From Candidatus Zixiibacteriota bacterium (GTDB lineage: Bacteria; Zixibacteria; MSB-5A5; GN15; FEB-12): a stretch of DNA of 35,973 nt. The stretch lies in assembly GCA_028715215.1 (NCBI GenBank), contig JAQUSF010000024.1, forward strand, positions 1 through 35,973. The letters run 5' to 3'. Position 1 is the stretch's first letter. Each line of letters opens with the position of its first letter. The notes under the pieces are model-generated. The model was not told where the DNA came from and did not search any database. It saw nothing but the letters and a program-made list of their open reading frames with translations. Shown here in pieces: positions 17,196 through 25,993 of the stretch. The position numbers and the translations under genes are program-made.

Positions 17196-19172
17196 ATGCT
17201 GCGGATGAAATACATCTCCGCCCCGGCGGTATTCTTTATTCTGGCGGCGGCAACCCTGACGCTGTTTTTTGAACTCTGGCGGATATTATTTTTAGTATTC
17301 CTTGGCGATCTGGCGGCCGGCGCTCCGCTTTCAACCCTCTTAAAAACCCTGGTGGTCGGACTGAGATTTGATTTCTCCATTACCAGTTATGTTATTCTGC
17401 CGCTTTACCTGTTCAGTGCAGTCCTTTTTTTATTTCCCCGGTACTATCGAACGACAGGAATCACTGTTTTTTATCTGCTGGTAATTTTATCGGCTATGCT
17501 CTTTTTCGCCCACCTGGCGGATATCGAGTTCACCCGGCATTTCCATACCCGCCTGAACGATTTTCTCTTACAGAAATATAAAATAACAGCCAACGGCTTT
17601 AGCCCTATCTGGTTTCCAGCCAAAACCGCAGCCTTAACGGTTATATACCTATTAATACTATACCTGTATATCCGGCTGGTCAGGTACTTAGTGAAAAAAA
17701 TCCTCATTGACCGACCCCGTTCTCCCTGGTGGATCAACCTTATTTATCTGCCTATTCTGATTGCAGCTTTTGGCGTTGGCGCGCGGGGACGGCTGGCCGA
17801 AGAACCCATGCGCTGGGGCATGGCTTATTATTCCGAATATGATTTCGCCAACCTGGCGGCTCTCAACCCGGTCTATACTTTTATCCTTGATGCCGTTTAC
17901 GACCATCGCGAGAAAAAAGCGACCAAAGACCTTATGTCCGAAATCAAATCCGACCACGCCGAAAATGAATTGCGACAACTTCTTGGGATGACGACAGTTG
18001 AAGAAGGTACTCGCCTTATCCGGCCGGTGCGTTTTGAGCAACCGAACGAAAATCCGCCCAGCGTGATCCTGATTATAATGGAATCGTTCGGCTCGACTAA
18101 AATCGATGTTCTGGACAATCGCTTCCCCTATTCTCTGACGCCCTGTTTCGATTCCCTGGCGGCTGAGGGCTTTCTTTTCACCGACTTTTATTCCTGCGGT
18201 AAGCACACTTTCGCCAGCCTGGTGGCGGTGTTGTATGGATACCCGCCGCAATACGGCAAGCTGGTCATGCGGCAGTTACCCGGCGAAAATTACCTGTGGG
18301 GCTTGCCGTCGATTCTTAAAACTTATGATTACAAAACATCATGTTTCGTCACCACCGACCCGCATTTCGATAACATGCAGGGTTTTCTGATGGCTAACGG
18401 GATTATGAAAGCTTACTCGAAGTATGATATCGGTGAAGACAGGTCACTCAGCTGGATGGGTGTACCCGACCATGTCATGTTCGACTTTGCCTGCGATAAA
18501 CTCCGGGAAAATAAAAACCGGCGTTTCTTCGCTACTCTTTTGACCGCCTCCAATCATGGTCCCTGGCTTTTGCCCGACGTACCCTTCGGACGCCTCCCTG
18601 ATACGGTCGAAGACGCTCACAAGCTTAATGCTTTTAAATATTCCGACTGGGCCTTAGGACAGTTTGTCAATAAAATTAAAAGTGACCCTTTCTTTGACAA
18701 TACCCTGATAATTATTACCGCCGACAATGGCTCGCCCTATAAACAGAAAAGCGACCTCGAAATAACCCATTTCCAGATTCCGCTTTTAATAATCGGCAAT
18801 AAAAGCAGTTTCAACCTGAAGGGTACTTCCGGACGGCCGGGCAGCCAGCTGGACATCCTGCCGACTCTGATGGGTATTCTCAAACTTGACTATGACAATT
18901 ATTCATTCGGCAAGGATTTACTTGATACTTCTTATCGGGGAACGGACTTTGTGCACTTTGTTGAAAAAGACCTGCTGGGACATATCGAAAACGGCTATTA
19001 CCTGATTAATCGCCTGCATGGCAAAGAAACACTTTACAAACTACCGGATGTCACTATAGATTTAGCCGATTCCTTAAAGGAAACGGTCGATGAATATCGT
19101 ATGAAATCAGAAGCCATTTTTCAAACGGCTTATTACAACATGAAACGACCGCTGTCACCGATGAAGTTTTAA
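17196..19172 (+). CDS. LTA synthase/sulfatase-family membrane protein, paralogue 3
   Basis: SVILIIMESFGSTKID, DFYSCGKHTFASLVAVLYGYP, LLTASNHGPW, IIITADNGSPY; 2-nt gap from preceding gene. Confidence 0.9.
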   Translation: MLRMKYISAPAVFFILAAATLTLFFELWRILFLVFLGDLAAGAPLSTLLKTLVVGLRFDFSITSYVILPLYLFSAVLFLFPRYYRTTGITVFYLLVILSAMLFFAHLADIEFTRHFHTRLNDFLLQKYKITANGFSPIWFPAKTAALTVIYLLILYLYIRLVRYLVKKILIDRPRSPWWINLIYLPILIAAFGVGARGRLAEEPMRWGMAYYSEYDFANLAALNPVYTFILDAVYDHREKKATKDLMSEIKSDHAENELRQLLGMTTVEEGTRLIRPVRFEQPNENPPSVILIIMESFGSTKIDVLDNRFPYSLTPCFDSLAAEGFLFTDFYSCGKHTFASLVAVLYGYPPQYGKLVMRQLPGENYLWGLPSILKTYDYKTSCFVTTDPHFDNMQGFLMANGIMKAYSKYDIGEDRSLSWMGVPDHVMFDFACDKLRENKNRRFFATLLTASNHGPWLLPDVPFGRLPDTVEDAHKLNAFKYSDWALGQFVNKIKSDPFFDNTLIIITADNGSPYKQKSDLEITHFQIPLLIIGNKSSFNLKGTSGRPGSQLDILPTLMGILKLDYDNYSFGKDLLDTSYRGTDFVHFVEKDLLGHIENGYYLINRLHGKETLYKLPDVTIDLADSLKETVDEYRMKSEAIFQTAYYNMKRPLSPMKF

Positions 19173-19205
19173 AAACAGCATGCCGTCAAGTATGAAAATC
19201 CCTTC

Positions 19206-21506
19206 TCAGCCCTCATAGCGTATTGTCAAGCCTATCCCCCGGCCGGGCGAATATATCCCCGAACCGTGTTCCTTGTAGGCTTTATCGGTGAGATTTTCAA
19301 GCAGCAGGTTAAAGGTAAAGGGGTCGATGCGAAGGTGATATTTCAAGCCCAGCGTGAACCATCCCTCCGTGCCGCCGGGACCGATACGGGTATCCTCGAT
19401 ATCCCGGGTGGACAGGCGCTTCTGTTCGTCGGCGGCGCGTGAAAGCACTTCCACCCACATCCGTTCCACTGGTTTATAACGTACCGCCAGCAAACCCATC
19501 AAAGGCGGGATACGGCTGAGCGGTTCGCCCTCGCTCAGGTTCTCGCCCCTGGTCCAGAAACAGTTGGCGCGAATTTCCCAGCAGTCGGAAAGGCAGACAA
19601 GATTATCGAATTCAAAACCAAAAATACGCGCCCGATTGACATTGTGACGCTGATAAATATCATATTCATCCGCATCTTTGATATCGTTATTGTTTTCATC
19701 GAAGAAGGTTTTGCCGTCGTACACCCCGGGAGTGCGCTCGATAATATCGCTCAGCCGGTCATAAAACAAAAAGAAACCGCCGCTCACGCGCTTATTTTCC
19801 ACTTTTACACCCAGTTCAAAATTATTGGTGAACTCCGGTCCAAGATTCGGGCTGGGCGCATCCACCCCGCTGCTGGAATACTTGAGCACCACGGCGTCGT
19901 TAAGGTTGGGGGCGCGGAAACCCCGCGACCAGCGCCCGATAAGATTAACTGAAGGTACGGGTTTGAAACTCACGGCAGCCAGCCCGGTCAGGTCATGAAA
20001 GCTGTCCTCATACTGCCCGAACGGCATCTCCAGCGGCGCCTCGATCCCGACATAGCTGAAGCGCATCCCGGCGGTCACCTGCCATTTTTTATTCAGCGAC
20101 CACTCCTCCTGCAAAAACCACCCGGTCTGGTAATAACGGGTATCGTCGGGATAGGTCGGGCGAAGGGTTTTAACCGTCGCACCTTCGTACCGGTACTGCT
20201 CGCTGTTGATTCTATCATAGTAATATTCCCAGCCAAAACTCAGCCGGTGTTTGGTGTGCGGCGTCGACGACAACTGCACGTAACCACCCCAGGTGGTGAC
20301 TTTATCGCGGGCGAAGGTATAATTATCGGCGTCCGTTTTTCGCATGGTGCTGCCCTCGAGTTCGCGGTGATACGACACACCGGCTTTTACCGAAGGAATA
20401 ACGGACCCCAGCCGGTCACCATAAAAAGTGACAGCCGCCAGGTCCCGGTCCTGCGGGTCATAAACATATTCTTCGAATTCACCGCAGACATATTTATCGT
20501 AACGCGGCACGCCATCCTGTCTGACCGCCATGTAATCGAAACCAAGGTAACTGTACTGGTTTAAAAACCAGGCCAGGCGGCCGGTGAAATCCGACTCCTC
20601 CCAGCCGGTGGGCGACTGCTCATCGACCTTGCCGCCGGCTTTAAGGTCGCCAATCTTTTTAAGCCCGAAATTCGTTGTCGCGGCCAGGTGACGATAAGTA
20701 CTGTTAACATTTAAATTAACACTCCGACCTTCGTCAAAACTGGAATAACGGCTGACAAGAACCGGCCTGACCTCCAGTTTCGCCCCCCCCATTACCTGCC
20801 GGGCGGGAATTAAATTTATCGCCCCGCCGATGGCGTCACTGCCGAACATTACCGAGGAAGGTCCCCGGACGACTTCCACCCGGTCCAGCGAGCCGGGGTC
20901 CACCGTGTTCAAATACTGGTTGCCGCCGATTCGGTAGGTCGGCCGGTTCAATCGGATGCCGTCATACAGCAAAAGTATATCTTTACCGATAAGACCCCTT
21001 ATTATCGGTGCTCCGTGGCCATAAGTCGTCTTCTGCACCAGTATTCCCGGCTCCTCGCGCAGTACCTCGGCCACCGTGCTGTAAGTTCGCTCATCGAATT
21101 TTTCTTCGGGTGTTATGGATATATTCGCGGGCGTCAGAAACTTTTTCTCGGCAAATCGGCTGGAGGTAACCGTTATTTTATCGAGGGCGATATCGACCGG
21201 GCGTAAAAACACCGTAAGTTCTTTCTGCTCTATAGATACCAGTGAAACGGTCCGGGTGAAGGTTTCGTAGCCGACCATGGATACTTTAACCGTCAGAACG
21301 CTGTCAGCAATGTTCCGGATTATAAAAAAACCGTCATTATCGGAGGTCGTTCCACGCGCGGTTTCGTTTATCTGCACGCTGGCAGCGACAATCGGAAGAC
21401 GGGTGACAGCATCCCGGACGTGCCCTTTGAGGGTCATTGGCGGGTCGGCTTGAACAATATTATAACTAAAAACACCAAAAAAAATTACCAGCCATATTTT
21501 TTTCAT
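19206..21506 (-). CDS. TonB-dependent receptor with N-terminal carboxypeptidase-regulatory-like domain
   Basis: Signal peptide; LKGHVRDAVTRLPIVAASVQINETARGTTSDNDGFF; plug EEPGILVQKTTYGHGAPIIRGLIGKDILLLYDGIRLNRP...VEVVRGPSSVMFGSDAIGGAIN; C-terminal barrel strand. Confidence 0.95.
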   Translation of the reverse strand: MKKIWLVIFFGVFSYNIVQADPPMTLKGHVRDAVTRLPIVAASVQINETARGTTSDNDGFFIIRNIADSVLTVKVSMVGYETFTRTVSLVSIEQKELTVFLRPVDIALDKITVTSSRFAEKKFLTPANISITPEEKFDERTYSTVAEVLREEPGILVQKTTYGHGAPIIRGLIGKDILLLYDGIRLNRPTYRIGGNQYLNTVDPGSLDRVEVVRGPSSVMFGSDAIGGAINLIPARQVMGGAKLEVRPVLVSRYSSFDEGRSVNLNVNSTYRHLAATTNFGLKKIGDLKAGGKVDEQSPTGWEESDFTGRLAWFLNQYSYLGFDYMAVRQDGVPRYDKYVCGEFEEYVYDPQDRDLAAVTFYGDRLGSVIPSVKAGVSYHRELEGSTMRKTDADNYTFARDKVTTWGGYVQLSSTPHTKHRLSFGWEYYYDRINSEQYRYEGATVKTLRPTYPDDTRYYQTGWFLQEEWSLNKKWQVTAGMRFSYVGIEAPLEMPFGQYEDSFHDLTGLAAVSFKPVPSVNLIGRWSRGFRAPNLNDAVVLKYSSSGVDAPSPNLGPEFTNNFELGVKVENKRVSGGFFLFYDRLSDIIERTPGVYDGKTFFDENNNDIKDADEYDIYQRHNVNRARIFGFEFDNLVCLSDCWEIRANCFWTRGENLSEGEPLSRIPPLMGLLAVRYKPVERMWVEVLSRAADEQKRLSTRDIEDTRIGPGGTEGWFTLGLKYHLRIDPFTFNLLLENLTDKAYKEHGSGIYSPGRGIGLTIRYEG

Positions 21507-21563
21507 ATCGACAACTCCGCTTTATTTCGATGAGCTAAGCAGTTGTCCCAGCAAAAAAGTCAG

Positions 21564-21569
21564 ATTATA
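21564..21569 (-). promoter_or_regulatory. Candidate -10 element (TATAAT on minus strand) for the TonB-dependent receptor
   Basis: Plus-strand ATTATA; no convincing -35 hexamer at canonical spacing. Confidence 0.35.
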
Positions 21570-21583
21570 TGTAAGGTCATAAA

Positions 21584-21614
21584 TAAACTTACGTTAAAAA
21601 TATACATAAGTTTA
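21584..21614. promoter_or_regulatory. Candidate operator: inverted repeat TAAACTTA-N15-TAAGTTTA upstream of the TonB-dependent receptor
   Basis: 8-bp perfect outer arms (21584-21591, 21607-21614); extended 14-nt arms match at 11 of 14 positions by eye; overlaps the expected -35 region relative to TATAAT. Confidence 0.4.
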
Positions 21615-21764
21615 CCGGTCGGCAATGCCGTTTTATTCTTTTCCTTAAAAACGAAATAATAACGGAACCTGTGCATTAAAAAAGCGGTTATCTAAATAAA
21701 TAAAATTTAAAAAACAGGACTGATCAGGTATTTTTTCAAAGAGACGATTTATTAAGGAGTTATT

Positions 21765-22097
21765 ATGAATAATTTAACACAAAAAAAATGTATCCCCTGC
21801 GAGGGTGGGCTGACTCCCCTGGCTCGTAACGAATATGAACCCTACCTGGAGCAGCTTCATGACTGGTCTGTCATAGATGACAAACAACTGGTGCGGGAAT
21901 TTATATTTGAGGATTTTAACCGGGCTCTGCAATTTGTCAATGTCGCCGGAGAGATTGCCGAGGAAGAGGGACATCATCCGGATATTTTAATTCACAGCTG
22001 GAATAAAGTTAAAATCATACTCTGGACGCATGCTATCGGCGGACTCTCAGTCAATGATTTCATCGTGGCGGCGAAAATAGAACGAATCACCTTTTAA
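21765..22097 (+). CDS. phhB: Pterin-4a-carbinolamine dehydratase (4a-hydroxytetrahydrobiopterin dehydratase)
   Basis: ORREF-like REFIFEDFNRALQFVNVAGEIAEEEGHHPDILIHSWNKVKIILWTHAIGGLSVNDFIVAAKI; EGHHPD and W.V...L.TH...GL...D motifs. Confidence 0.95.
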   Translation: MNNLTQKKCIPCEGGLTPLARNEYEPYLEQLHDWSVIDDKQLVREFIFEDFNRALQFVNVAGEIAEEEGHHPDILIHSWNKVKIILWTHAIGGLSVNDFIVAAKIERITF

Positions 22098-22116
22098 ACA
22101 ATATAATAAAAGAAAC

Positions 22117-22144
22117 AGAGGTCTTTTTAACGACCGCTTTTTTA
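22117..22144 (+). terminator. Rho-independent terminator-like hairpin after phhB
   Basis: AGAGGTC (22117-22123) / GACCGCT (22132-22138), one mismatch, followed by a T run. Confidence 0.5.
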
Positions 22145-22150
22145 CTGAGG

Positions 22151-22843
22151 CTACTGATTCCCTTCAATATGTCCCAGGCTGATGCTATCGACCTGTACCT
22201 GGCCGGGGCGTTCGACGGCATAAACCACAGCCTCGGCAATTTCTTCGGGGGGAAGCATCTTATCCTTCGACCAGGTACCTTCGATTTTATCCCAGAGTGC
22301 CGTGGCGGCAGCCTGCGGATAGACATTTATCACCCTTATGCCTCTGGGGCGTAATTCCTCCCGCAGTGACCGGGTTAGTCCTTCCAGGGCAGACTTGCTC
22401 ATGCAATAACTGCTCCAGCGGGGAAAAGCGGTGTGTGCGGCAACCGAGAGAATATTGACGACAGCACTGCCGGGTTTCATGCGGAGGTATAGTTTCTGTA
22501 TCAGCCAGAACGGTGCGGATATATTAACCGCCAGGGTTTCCTGCCATTGCTTCGGCGTGGTTTGTTCGAAAGGCCCGACATGGGCTACCCCGGCGTTGTT
22601 GACCAGAAAGTTAAGGTCATCCTGGCCGACCATGGCAACCAGCTCCTCAATACCGGCCAGGGTGCTTATATCGGCCTGCAGTGCCATAGCCACGGCTCCC
22701 TTATCATGAACCATCCGGCAGCTTTCATCCAGAGCCTTTCGGTCCCGCCCGTGCAACAGCAATATTCTGCCTTCCCGGGCCAGCCTGACGGCAATCGCCC
22801 GGCCCACCCCCCGGCTGGCACCGGTTATCAAACATCGTTCCAT
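22151..22843 (-). CDS. Short-chain dehydrogenase/reductase (SDR); candidate pterin reductase by context
   Basis: TGASRGVGRAIA Rossmann motif, NNAG, catalytic NILSVAAHTAFPRWSSYCMSK (Ser...YxxxK). Sepiapterin-reductase-like role inferred from neighbours only. Confidence 0.88.
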   Translation of the reverse strand: MERCLITGASRGVGRAIAVRLAREGRILLLHGRDRKALDESCRMVHDKGAVAMALQADISTLAGIEELVAMVGQDDLNFLVNNAGVAHVGPFEQTTPKQWQETLAVNISAPFWLIQKLYLRMKPGSAVVNILSVAAHTAFPRWSSYCMSKSALEGLTRSLREELRPRGIRVINVYPQAAATALWDKIEGTWSKDKMLPPEEIAEAVVYAVERPGQVQVDSISLGHIEGNQ

Positions 22844-22875
22844 TATATTCCCTCGCTAATCCCTTTCCTTTTCTG

Positions 22876-24099
22876 TTAATCGATACTTCGCCGTAAGGTA
22901 AAACGATTATTGGGCGTCTCCCATAACCGCAGACGGTAAAGCGGCCGCGCCAGCGTTTTCTCCAGCCGGTTCCAGAGAACCCGGATAATATTTTCCCCGG
23001 TGCTCGGCCGGTCCTTAAAATCCGGCGTATCCAGGTCAAGGTGTTTTAAATTCCAGGATTCAAGGGCGAGAGCAAGATTGTCATGGAAATCATCAAGGCC
23101 ATAGAATATCCCGCGCCGTTCATCAAGCTCGCCGTCGATGGTGCTCTCCACGTCATACCGATGGCCGTGCCCCTGGGGATTATTACACTTGCCGTAAAGC
23201 ATGAGGTTTTTCTCGTCCGTTAATAAGGGGCTGTGCAGGCGATGAGCCGCCCGAAAAGCGGTTTTTATGCCCATTAAGGACTTCCCGTTTTTCAAATACT
23301 CGGCGAAGAAATAGGGATTTTCCCACAATCGTACCCGGGCTACCGGCAGGGAAATCCGTAACTGACCGAAAATAAACCTCGCCAGGAACTCCGTGGTCAT
23401 GGGTAAACCGTTCAGCTCCGGAACTTCGAGATTAAGATGACGGTGGTCGAGACTGTTATGCAACAAACCCAGCACCTGGACCACCTCGTTTTCATTTTTA
23501 ATCATACCTGTTTCCGGGTCCGGTTCGCCTTCGAGAGTCACCCGCAACCTGTAAAAATGACCATGGCCGCTTTTCGCCGATGCCACGCCGAACAATTTTT
23601 CATTTTCTTCATCGGAGAGATGCGGCGAACCGGTACGGCGGGCGGCGGAGAATTCCAGCCAGAAATCTCGTTCCACGCGGCCGTCGGCATAAGCAGTGGC
23701 GGCGTCAAAAGGCGAGGTTGCCAAATGACAGGCGGCCAGGTGGGCACTTTCATCATCAAATAAAACCCGGGCTTCGGAAAAAAGCCGGCGGGCTACATTC
23801 TCCGGAGTGGGAACGACCTTATCATAAGGCGGAGTATCGCGATTGAGAAACTTATGGTCATAACGCCCCGCCAGCAGACGGTTGATGCGTTCCTTGACGG
23901 ACGTTATATTGATCACCATGCCGCTTTTTTCATCGACCGGGCCGCTTAAAACGAAATAAACCGTCCAGTTGCCGCCGTAACCGTAGGGGCCGCCCATCCA
24001 GAAACCAAAAACCTCCCGGTTTTTTTCCGGCGGCCAGTCCTCGCGATAATAACGGTAGGAAAGCGATACCTCGAATCTTTTACTTATGACCAGGTGCAT
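22876..24099 (-). CDS. Three-module 6-pyruvoyl-tetrahydropterin synthase / 6-carboxytetrahydropterin synthase (PTPS/QueD)-like protein
   Basis: Three tandem PTPS-like repeats (about aa 1-140, 142-270, 275-407). Module 3 has AAHRLHS, LYGKCNNPQGHGHRY and RLWETPNN; module 2 has SGHGHFY and LDHRHLN; module 1 has YDHKFLN and a degenerate YGYGGNW. Confidence 0.88.
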   Translation of the reverse strand: MHLVISKRFEVSLSYRYYREDWPPEKNREVFGFWMGGPYGYGGNWTVYFVLSGPVDEKSGMVINITSVKERINRLLAGRYDHKFLNRDTPPYDKVVPTPENVARRLFSEARVLFDDESAHLAACHLATSPFDAATAYADGRVERDFWLEFSAARRTGSPHLSDEENEKLFGVASAKSGHGHFYRLRVTLEGEPDPETGMIKNENEVVQVLGLLHNSLDHRHLNLEVPELNGLPMTTEFLARFIFGQLRISLPVARVRLWENPYFFAEYLKNGKSLMGIKTAFRAAHRLHSPLLTDEKNLMLYGKCNNPQGHGHRYDVESTIDGELDERRGIFYGLDDFHDNLALALESWNLKHLDLDTPDFKDRPSTGENIIRVLWNRLEKTLARPLYRLRLWETPNNRFTLRRSID

Positions 24100-24109
24100 A
24101 ACGGCTTCT

Positions 24110-24664
24110 TCAATGCTTGCAGATTAAAGTCATAAACTCGGAGCGGGTCTCCGCGTCATCGTGCATCTCCCCCAGAACGCACGAGGTGGTCATGACCGAA
24201 TTCTGTTTTTCCACTCCCCGCATCATCATGCACAGGTGTTGCGCCTCGATAACCACTCCTACCCCCAGGGCCCCGGTGTAATTCTGGATGGTAACGGCAA
24301 TTTGCTTGGTAAGGTTTTCCTGAATCTGCAGCCGACGGGCAAAGGCATCCACCAGGCGGGCAACCTTCGACAAGCCCAGCACCTTCCCGTTGGGAATGTA
24401 ACCCACGTGACATTTACCGATAAAAGGCAAGAGATGATGTTCACACATCGAATAGAGCTCGATATTCTTGACCACCACCATTTCCCTGATATCCGATTCG
24501 AACAGGGCGTTGTTGACCAATTTATCAATATCTTCCTGGTAACCTTTAGTTAAAAACTGAAACGCTCTGGCGGCTCGAGCCGGTGTTTTCAAAAGTCCTT
24601 CGCGGTCGGGATTCTCACCCACCATTTCTATTAAATGCCGGTACAACTGCTCCATCTGCTGCAT
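24110..24664 (-). CDS. folE: GTP cyclohydrolase I
   Basis: [52 protein letters not shown]...[20 protein letters not shown]; canonical type IA motifs. Confidence 0.97.
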   Translation of the reverse strand: MQQMEQLYRHLIEMVGENPDREGLLKTPARAARAFQFLTKGYQEDIDKLVNNALFESDIREMVVVKNIELYSMCEHHLLPFIGKCHVGYIPNGKVLGLSKVARLVDAFARRLQIQENLTKQIAVTIQNYTGALGVGVVIEAQHLCMMMRGVEKQNSVMTTSCVLGEMHDDAETRSEFMTLICKH

Positions 24665-24784
24665 TGTCGCTCCTTATGGTAATTTCCGTATAAATACTAT
24701 TACGCTGAATTCATGAATATATATACAGACATTTTAATTTAAATTCCTTTCCCCGGCAACCTATTTCTTGAACTTGATGAAAAG

Positions 24785-24818
24785 CCATAAAAAAATCCCG
24801 GGGTAAACCTCCGGGATT
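24785..24818 (-). terminator. Rho-independent terminator of the mmd/mut operon (minus strand)
   Basis: AATCCCGG (24794-24801) / CCGGGATT (24811-24818), 9-nt loop; on the minus strand the stem is followed by a T run; just downstream of the stop at 24839. Confidence 0.75.
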
Positions 24819-24838
24819 ATATCATTTATTTACCGACC

Positions 24839-25963
24839 TCAACCGAAAGTAGCCAGTAAGACGCCGGCGGCAACTGCAGAACCGATAACGCCGGCCACAT
24901 TGGGAGCCATGGCATGCATAATAAGGTAATTATTCGGGTCTTCCTTCGCTCCCACCATCTGACAGACGCGGGCGGAATTGGGAACAGCGGATACCCCGGC
25001 GGCTCCGATAATCGGATTAATTTTTATTTTGGAAAACAAATTCATGGTTTTGGCGAACATAACCCCGCCGGCGGTGGCAAAACAGAATGACAGAGCACCC
25101 ATCGAAAAAATCTTCACTGAATCCGGAGTAAGAAAACGGGTGGCGTCGGTGGATGCGCCGACCGTGATCCCCAGGATGATGGTGACGATATCAATCAAGG
25201 CGTTGCTGGCCGTTTTGGCTAAACGCTCGGTTACGCCGCATTCCTTAAGGAGATTACCGAAAAACAACATCCCCAGAAGGTCAATAGCACCGGGGGCAAT
25301 GAATGTGGTTATCATGAAAGCAACCACCGGGAATAGAATCCGCAGGCGTTTGCTGACCGGTTTCGAAGGCTGCATGCGAATTAAACGTTCCTTTCGGGTG
25401 GTCAAAAGCCTGATAATGGGCGGTTGGATAACCGGCACCAGGGCCATGTAGGAATAAGCGGAGATGGCGATAGCGCCGATAAAATGGGGGGCGAGCTTGG
25501 AGGTAAGAAAAATCGCCGTCGGCCCGTCGGCTCCGCCGATAATACCGATCGCCCCGGCTTCCATTTTCGTGAAGCCCAGCGACGATGCCAGGATAAAAGT
25601 CAAAAATATGCCCAGCTGAGCGGCGGCCCCCAGAAGTATCAGGCGGGGTTTGGACAGCATGCAGGAAAAATCGGTCATGGCGCCGATGCCTAAAAATATC
25701 AAAGGCGGATAATAACCCTCTTTGACGCCTTTATATAGTATCGACATCACACTGCCTTCCTCGTAAATACCCAGGTCCATCCCGGCTTGGTAAGGAATAT
25801 TACCGATGAGGATACCGAAACCGATGGGAATCAAAAGCAGGGGTTCATAACCGCGAGTGACGCCGAGATAAATAAAAACACAACCGGCGATAAGCATGCC
25901 CAGGTTGCCCCAGGTAAAATTGCCGATAGCCCCGTTTTGTAAAAAATTCAATAAAATTTCCAT
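24839..25963 (-). CDS. mmdB: Na+-translocating decarboxylase beta subunit (methylmalonyl-CoA/oxaloacetate decarboxylase)
   Basis: 374 aa polytopic; GAIGIIGGADGPTAIFLTSKLAPHFIGAIAISAYSYMALVP, NSARVCQMVGAKEDPNNYLIMHAMAPNVAGVIGSAVAAG. Confidence 0.93.
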   Translation of the reverse strand: MEILLNFLQNGAIGNFTWGNLGMLIAGCVFIYLGVTRGYEPLLLIPIGFGILIGNIPYQAGMDLGIYEEGSVMSILYKGVKEGYYPPLIFLGIGAMTDFSCMLSKPRLILLGAAAQLGIFLTFILASSLGFTKMEAGAIGIIGGADGPTAIFLTSKLAPHFIGAIAISAYSYMALVPVIQPPIIRLLTTRKERLIRMQPSKPVSKRLRILFPVVAFMITTFIAPGAIDLLGMLFFGNLLKECGVTERLAKTASNALIDIVTIILGITVGASTDATRFLTPDSVKIFSMGALSFCFATAGGVMFAKTMNLFSKIKINPIIGAAGVSAVPNSARVCQMVGAKEDPNNYLIMHAMAPNVAGVIGSAVAAGVLLATFG

Positions 25964-25993
25964 CTCCTGTCACTCCTTCGAGTATGACCGACT

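Noticed and set aside
13164-19172. Initial suspicion that LTA-synthase paralogues 2 and 3 had lost the catalytic Thr (TYTG vs TYCG vs TFAS)
   Set aside because: The preceding Thr in the HT motif is present in all three (GQHT, GMHT, GKHT) and matches the Thr position in related GxRTVRG-type sulfatases, so loss of the nucleophile is not supported.
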